Below are positions 7,058 through 10,869 of a stretch of DNA of 10,869 bases, piece by piece. Position 1 is the first letter of the stretch. Every line of letters begins with the position of its first letter. The stretch is from an uncultured Bacilli bacterium (lineage in GTDB: Bacteria; Bacillota_I; Bacilli_A; RF39; UBA660). The position numbers and the translations under genes were made by a program. The notes beneath the pieces are model-generated. The model made no database searches. It was not told where the DNA came from and was given only the letters and a program-made list of their open reading frames with translations. The stretch lies in assembly GCA_947600015.1 (NCBI GenBank), contig CANQFX010000038.1, positions 1-10,869 of the forward strand, written 5' to 3'.

Positions 7058-7759
7058 ATGGAATACTTTATAAACAACAAAAGCATTAATATCCCTGTTG
7101 ATAAAAAACCATTTAAAATAGGGAGTGAAGGAAAAGTCTATAAAATTGGAAACGAAATATATAAAATATATTATCCATATATGGTAAATGAAGGATTTGG
7201 TAATAAAGAAATTTTTCATAAACAACTTACAAATATTCCTACCCAACAAATTATTTTACCCAACGGAATAATCTATGATAAAGATGGAAATTACGTTGGT
7301 TACAGAACAAAGTATATAGAAGCAAATCAACAGAAAAAAACAGGAATCTGTAAACTATCCACAAAATCTTTTATAAAAAATCTACAAATATTAGAAGAAG
7401 ATTTTTCTATATTAGCAAAAAATAATATAATCGTAGGAGATATATCCCCTTTAAACTATCTTTATGATGAAAAAAATAAAACAATGTATGTGATAGATCC
7501 TGGAAGATATCATAAATATAAATCAGAAAATTTAGTTTCAATCAATCAAGCATATCTAGAAAGGCTATTGGAATCTTTAATTTATTTAGAATTTATCACA
7601 TATAAACCAACACAATCCAAAAGAAAAAATATCTTGTTAAGGGACTATATAAGTGAAAAACGAAAGAATGAACTTTATAGTATCTTCTTTCAAAAAGAAT
7701 TAAAAGAATATAATTGTCTATATGACTATGCAAAAAGTTTAGAAAAACATTTGAAATAG
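7058..7759 (+). CDS. Small protein-kinase-fold protein, specificity unknown
   Basis: The 233-residue protein shows the landmarks of a minimal kinase-like fold. A glycine-rich loop IGSEGKVYKIG lies at 21-31. IYKIY carries a candidate ATP-binding Lys36. A catalytic-loop-like GDISPLNYLYD (127-137) has Asp128 and Asn133 in the positions of HRDxxxxN, and IDPGRY (146-151) stands where DFG would be, with Asp147. The His/Arg of HRD and a clear helix-C Glu are not evident, and the protein is shorter than typical kinases, so it could be a small-molecule or toxin-like kinase or a pseudokinase. It has no membrane segment. A run of five G (AAGGGGG) six bases before the ATG serves as ribosome binding site. 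The downstream phospholipase gene is 43 bp away and has its own -10 element, so they may be only partly co-transcribed. The motif match is seen directly; activity is inferred. Confidence 0.75.
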   Translation: MEYFINNKSINIPVDKKPFKIGSEGKVYKIGNEIYKIYYPYMVNEGFGNKEIFHKQLTNIPTQQIILPNGIIYDKDGNYVGYRTKYIEANQQKKTGICKLSTKSFIKNLQILEEDFSILAKNNIIVGDISPLNYLYDEKNKTMYVIDPGRYHKYKSENLVSINQAYLERLLESLIYLEFITYKPTQSKRKNILLRDYISEKRKNELYSIFFQKELKEYNCLYDYAKSLEKHLK

Positions 7760-7777
7760 ACATAGACATGATATAAT
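7751..7777 (+). promoter_or_regulatory. Probable internal promoter for the phospholipase / radical SAM genes
   Basis: An extended -10 TGA-TATAAT (-10 at 7772-7777) with a possible -35 TTGAAA at 7751-7756 that overlaps the end of the kinase-like gene. The spacer is short (15 bp), so the extended -10 would have to carry most of the recognition. Confidence 0.55.
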
Positions 7778-7802
7778 AAAATAAAGAAATAGGAGAAAAA
7801 TT

Positions 7803-8990
7803 ATGAGAGCATTAGTATTATCTGGTGGAGGATCAAAAGGTTCTTATCAAATCGGAGTATGGAAAGCATTAAAAAAATTAAATATAAAATACGATATTAT
7901 TACAGGAACATCTGTAGGAGCCCTAAATGGAGCTTTAATGACGCAAGGAAACTATAAAAAAGCCCTTTCTGTCTGGGAAAGAATCAATTTAAAAGTATTA
8001 TTTGGAGAAGATGCAACAGATAGTGAAAAACCAATCGATATATACAAAATGTATGGAAAAAATTTTATAGAACATGGAGGTATGGATGTAAAAGAATTAG
8101 AATCTATTATTGATGAATCCATTGACAAAAAAGCCTTCTTTAACTCCAAAATTAATTATGGATTAGTAACTTATAACTTATCTCAAAAAAAAGCAGTAGA
8201 AATAGAGAAAAAAAATATTAAAGAAGAACTATTAGTAGATTATTTAATGGCATCAGCAACTTGTTACCCAGCTTTTCAGAAAAAAGAAATTGAAGGACTA
8301 AAATATATCGATGGTGGATTTTATGACAATCTTCCCATTAATTTAGCAGTTAAAATGGGAGCAACCGAAGTCATTGCAGTAGACTTAAGAGCTCCTGGAA
8401 TAAAGAAAAAAACAAAAGAAAAAGTTTCTGTCACAACCATAAAGCCAAATAACAAACTAACTAACTTCTTAAATTTTTATGAAGAGGGAAACCTTAGAAA
8501 TATGAGTTTTGGATACAATGATACAATGAAAGTCTTTGACAAACTAGAAGGAAATCATTATACCTTTAAAAAAGGACACATCAAGAAAAATGAAAAAATA
8601 TATCAAGAAACATATGAACATGTAATTACCCAAGTTTTAAATTCAAAAACATTAGGGAAAAAATTCAAAGAACTATTAAATATTACTTCTAAAAAGAAAG
8701 ACGAAATTCGTGATACTATGTTTTTAATGATTATGGAACACACCGCAAAATCATTAGGACTTGATGAAACAAAAATTTATGGATATAGACAATTTAATTA
8801 TTTATTAAAAAAAGAATTAAAAAAATATTTAAAACAAAAAAATACAAAAGAAAAAGTCTTATTAAAAATTGAATTAGATTTATATCAAAAATTAAAAGAA
8901 AAAAATTATCATGAATTAAGAAAAAAAGCCTTAATTTACCCAATCGAATTATTAAGAGCAATTTATCTTTACACGATATGTGAGGCATAA
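7803..8990 (+). CDS. Patatin-like phospholipase family protein
   Basis: Bacterial patatins are serine acyl hydrolases acting on phospholipids or related acyl esters through a Ser-Asp dyad. The N-terminus holds the oxyanion-hole motif LSGGGSKGSYQIG (6-18) and the nucleophile elbow GTSVG with Ser37. YIDGGFYDNLPINLA supplies the dyad Asp170. All key residues are intact. The first 200 residues form the catalytic domain, with VIAVDLRAPG as its last strand. Residues about 210-395 are Lys-rich and mostly helical, longer than the minimal RssA-type proteins, and without a recognised domain. No signal peptide is present, so it should be cytoplasmic. TAGGAG seven bases before the ATG supports the start. 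The radical SAM gene follows almost immediately. The natural substrate is unknown. Confidence 0.92.
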   Translation: MRALVLSGGGSKGSYQIGVWKALKKLNIKYDIITGTSVGALNGALMTQGNYKKALSVWERINLKVLFGEDATDSEKPIDIYKMYGKNFIEHGGMDVKELESIIDESIDKKAFFNSKINYGLVTYNLSQKKAVEIEKKNIKEELLVDYLMASATCYPAFQKKEIEGLKYIDGGFYDNLPINLAVKMGATEVIAVDLRAPGIKKKTKEKVSVTTIKPNNKLTNFLNFYEEGNLRNMSFGYNDTMKVFDKLEGNHYTFKKGHIKKNEKIYQETYEHVITQVLNSKTLGKKFKELLNITSKKKDEIRDTMFLMIMEHTAKSLGLDETKIYGYRQFNYLLKKELKKYLKQKNTKEKVLLKIELDLYQKLKEKNYHELRKKALIYPIELLRAIYLYTICEA

Positions 8991-8991
8991 T

Positions 8992-9942
8992 ATGAATCCA
9001 TTTTCATATACAGATTCTAATAAAAGATATCATACACTAGATTATTTTTATAAACACAAATTCGCATCAAAAGTATTTAAAGTTAGTTTAAATGCTGGTC
9101 TTTCTTGTCCTAATATTGACGGTACGGTTGGTTATGGAGGATGTATTTATTGCTCTAAAACCGGTAGTGGTGAGTTTGCAGGAAAAAAAGAAGACTCTTT
9201 AGAAAAACAATTTATAGAAGTAAAAAATAAAATGTTAAAAAAATGGCCTAAAGCCAAATATATTGGCTATTTTCAGGCTAGAACAAATACATATGCACCA
9301 GTAGAAAAGTTAAAAAAAATGCATGATATCATTTTAGCCCAAGAAGGAGTAATTGGTTTAAATATCGCAACAAGAGCCGATTCTATCTCGCAAGATTGCT
9401 TCAATTATTTAGAAGAATTAAATAAAAAAACTTATCTTACCATAGAATTAGGACTACAAACTACAAATGAAAAAACAGCCAAAATGATTAATCGCTGTCA
9501 CAGTCTAGAATGTTTTACAAATACAGTAAAAAAGTTAAGAGAAAAAAACATTAATGTAGTAGTGCATATTATCAATGGCCTTCCCTATGAAACAAAAGAA
9601 GATATGCTAAATACAATCAAATATTTAAACAATCTAGATATTCAAGGAATCAAAATACACATGCTTAGTATTTTAAAAGATACACCATTAGAAAAATTAT
9701 ATCAAAAAGAACCATTTCATATACTATCAAAAGAAGAATATATTGATATTGTAATTAATCAATTAGAACTTCTTCGCCCAGAAATTGTAATTCATAGACT
9801 TACAGGTGATCCTAAAATAGAAGATTTAATAGAACCACATTGGCTTATCAAAAAAGTAAATATATTAAATGATATTGATAAAGAAATGGTACAAAGAAAT
9901 TCTTATCAAGGAAAAAAATTAGAACAGAAAAAAAACTCTTAA
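8992..9942 (+). CDS. ytqA: TIGR01212-type radical SAM protein (YtqA/YhcC-like)
   Basis: Radical SAM enzyme of 316 residues matching the TIGR01212 (B. subtilis YtqA, E. coli YhcC) group. It shows the family-specific N-terminal pattern LNAGLSCPNIDGTVGYGGC followed by IYC, giving cluster ligands Cys39, Cys51 and Cys54 (CX11CXXC, not the common CX3CX2C). Later landmarks are GYFQARTNTYAP, TRADSI, IELGLQT, HIINGLPYET and HRLTGDP. From memory, YtqA has been linked to maturation of the tRNA wobble-uridine side chain (name MnmL) with methyltransferase YtqB/MnmM. No such methyltransferase gene is in the window, so this role is unproven here. I chose ATG 8992 over an in-frame GTG at 8980 because TGAGG (8981-8985) lies six bases before the ATG and nothing precedes the GTG. 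The ATG follows the phospholipase TAA after one base, indicating coupled translation. Confidence 0.92.
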   Translation: MNPFSYTDSNKRYHTLDYFYKHKFASKVFKVSLNAGLSCPNIDGTVGYGGCIYCSKTGSGEFAGKKEDSLEKQFIEVKNKMLKKWPKAKYIGYFQARTNTYAPVEKLKKMHDIILAQEGVIGLNIATRADSISQDCFNYLEELNKKTYLTIELGLQTTNEKTAKMINRCHSLECFTNTVKKLREKNINVVVHIINGLPYETKEDMLNTIKYLNNLDIQGIKIHMLSILKDTPLEKLYQKEPFHILSKEEYIDIVINQLELLRPEIVIHRLTGDPKIEDLIEPHWLIKKVNILNDIDKEMVQRNSYQGKKLEQKKNS

Positions 9943-10760
9943 TTTTTCTTTTGAAATAATTCAAGAGCTTTTTTATATTGGTTTTGTGATTCTAAACTAG
10001 ATTCTTCTAATTTTAAAGGAATTTTCTTTAATATTTGACTTTTAATTTCCCCATCTTCTAAAGTTATAAAGCTAATCTCTTCGGAATTTTCATTCATAAC
10101 ATAAAATTCCTTCACAACCCCATCTGTTAGTTTAATATTACCTGTTTCTTGATTGTTCCATGTTGAAGAGAAATTAGCAATTGAAAATTTTGAATCTTTG
10201 GCACCAATAGTAGAATAAAAACTGCTTACAAATTGCATAAAAGAATTATCTTGCATTGTTTCATAGTCAACAACAAATTGATTAATTTCATCTTCTGTTA
10301 TTTGTCTTGTAGTATCGCTCGGATAGAAAAAGACATGATGTGTAATCGTATGATCATTCTTAGTGTATTGAATTACATGTGCATTTTGAGCAATATGATC
10401 CATTTTTTTGATAGAAACTTTCCCATCTGCCAATAAATAACAATCAGAATCTTTTTCTAATTCACTTGTAGCAAAAGAATAAATTTCATATTTTTTTTCA
10501 TTGATCTTTTTGGCAATTTGATATTTTGAAGAATTCCCAATGCCAAGTCCACTATTAAAATAAAATATAGTTCCTGCTTTATCAATAACATAAGAATCTC
10601 CTGTATTTTCATGATAATGCATTTGTGTTGTGTAATCAAAATCACCAAGTTTCCTTAACGCACGAACTAGTCGATTATAAACTGATGGAATTTTAGATAA
10701 TCTTTGACAAGTAATATTTGTTCGATCACTAGTTGATTCAAAAAACTTATTTTTAAACAT
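9939..10760 (-). CDS. Hypothetical protein, 273 residues, soluble
   Basis: I do not recognise this protein. It has no signal peptide, membrane helix or obvious catalytic motif. The N-terminal part (about 1-45) is basic and helical (LSKIPSVYNRLVRALRKLGDF). From about 46 to 150 it looks beta-rich with many aromatic residues (SYVIDKAGTIFYFNSG, HHVFFYPSD). A helical segment with acidic residues follows (about 153-185), then a second beta-rich stretch (SFITLEDGEIKSQIL) and a charged helical tail ending LFQKKN. The gene has its own good promoter and a Shine-Dalgarno AGGAG eight bases before the ATG, so it is probably intact. It converges on the radical SAM gene, and the two stop codons share a TTAA palindrome at 9939-9942, giving a 4-base overlap. 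No function is proposed. Confidence 0.8.
   Translation of the reverse strand: MFKNKFFESTSDRTNITCQRLSKIPSVYNRLVRALRKLGDFDYTTQMHYHENTGDSYVIDKAGTIFYFNSGLGIGNSSKYQIAKKINEKKYEIYSFATSELEKDSDCYLLADGKVSIKKMDHIAQNAHVIQYTKNDHTITHHVFFYPSDTTRQITEDEINQFVVDYETMQDNSFMQFVSSFYSTIGAKDSKFSIANFSSTWNNQETGNIKLTDGVVKEFYVMNENSEEISFITLEDGEIKSQILKKIPLKLEESSLESQNQYKKALELFQKKN
9948..9974 (+). terminator. Terminator of the kinase-like/phospholipase/radical SAM unit
   Basis: The stem CTTTTGAA (9948-9955) / TTCAAGAG (9960-9967) has loop ATAA and one G-U pair, and is followed by C and six T. It lies 6 bases after the radical SAM stop and inside the 3' coding part of the convergent gene. The stem is AT-rich, so strength is uncertain. 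Confidence 0.55.
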
Positions 10761-10791
10761 ATAATAAACTCCTCTCCTGAAAAGTATTCTT

Positions 10792-10820
10792 ATTATATCA
10801 TAAAATCAAGAATCTTTCAA
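10792..10820 (-). promoter_or_regulatory. Promoter of the hypothetical gene at 9939-10760
   Basis: On the minus strand -35 TTGAAA (10815-10820), a 17-bp spacer and -10 TATAAT (10792-10797) with the TGA extension. The rest of the window to 10869 shows no coding region or other signal I can support. Confidence 0.75.
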
Positions 10821-10869
10821 GAAAAACAGAGATTTTAAAGATATACTAATTTTGAGTCCAAACTAAAGT

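Noticed and set aside
8980..8991. GTG codon giving a four-codon-longer radical SAM protein
   Set aside because: No Shine-Dalgarno precedes the GTG, while TGAGG is well spaced for ATG 8992, and the family usually begins close to this ATG.

Overview
The window is AT-rich, with strong Shine-Dalgarno sites, a T-box leader, a VanY-type peptidase and standard stops (TGA ends at least two genes, and Trp is TGG). This points to a low-GC Gram-positive bacterium (Bacillota or a wall-bearing Mycoplasmatota-like lineage). The style of the genes, especially the DUF6273-like surface protein and the small kinase-like protein, resembles uncultured gut Bacilli such as RF39-type genomes. That placement is an inference.

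Left part (1-6858, all minus strand). Read in the direction of transcription there are four units. First comes a secreted or membrane-anchored surface protein (5539-6858). Next is a membrane-anchored M15B/VanY D-Ala-D-Ala carboxypeptidase (4317-5444), then a family-31 glycoside hydrolase (1822-4242). Last is a leucine T-box unit (about 1571-1811) that drives a small membrane protein and leuS, which overlap by 8 bases. leuS runs off the left edge. Each unit has a recognisable sigma-A-type promoter of its own.

Right part (7003-9942, plus strand). This holds a small kinase-fold protein, a patatin-like phospholipase, and a TIGR01212/YtqA-type radical SAM enzyme that starts two bases after the last base of the phospholipase stop. 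A terminator after the radical SAM gene lies inside the 3' end of a convergent minus-strand gene of unknown function (9939-10760). The two genes share a TTAA palindrome at their stops.

The most striking signal is in the divergent intergenic region at 6859-7057. The surface-protein gene has a perfect TTGACA -35 box and a perfect TATAAT -10 box, separated by 20 bp, of which 12 are an uninterrupted G tract. This is the architecture of a slipped-strand, phase-variable promoter: losing about three G would restore the optimal 17-bp spacing. Most other promoters here carry an extended -10 (TGA-TATAAT type). This one does not, which should make it depend more on spacer length. A terminator hairpin sits just upstream and insulates it.

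Other points of interest are: leuS entering what looks like a Nudix-like insertion at the window edge; the T-box with specifier CUU, mutually exclusive antiterminator and terminator stems, and a UGGU bulge matching tRNA-Leu; and a GH31 enzyme that keeps its nucleophile but has Ser where the acid/base Asp is expected.
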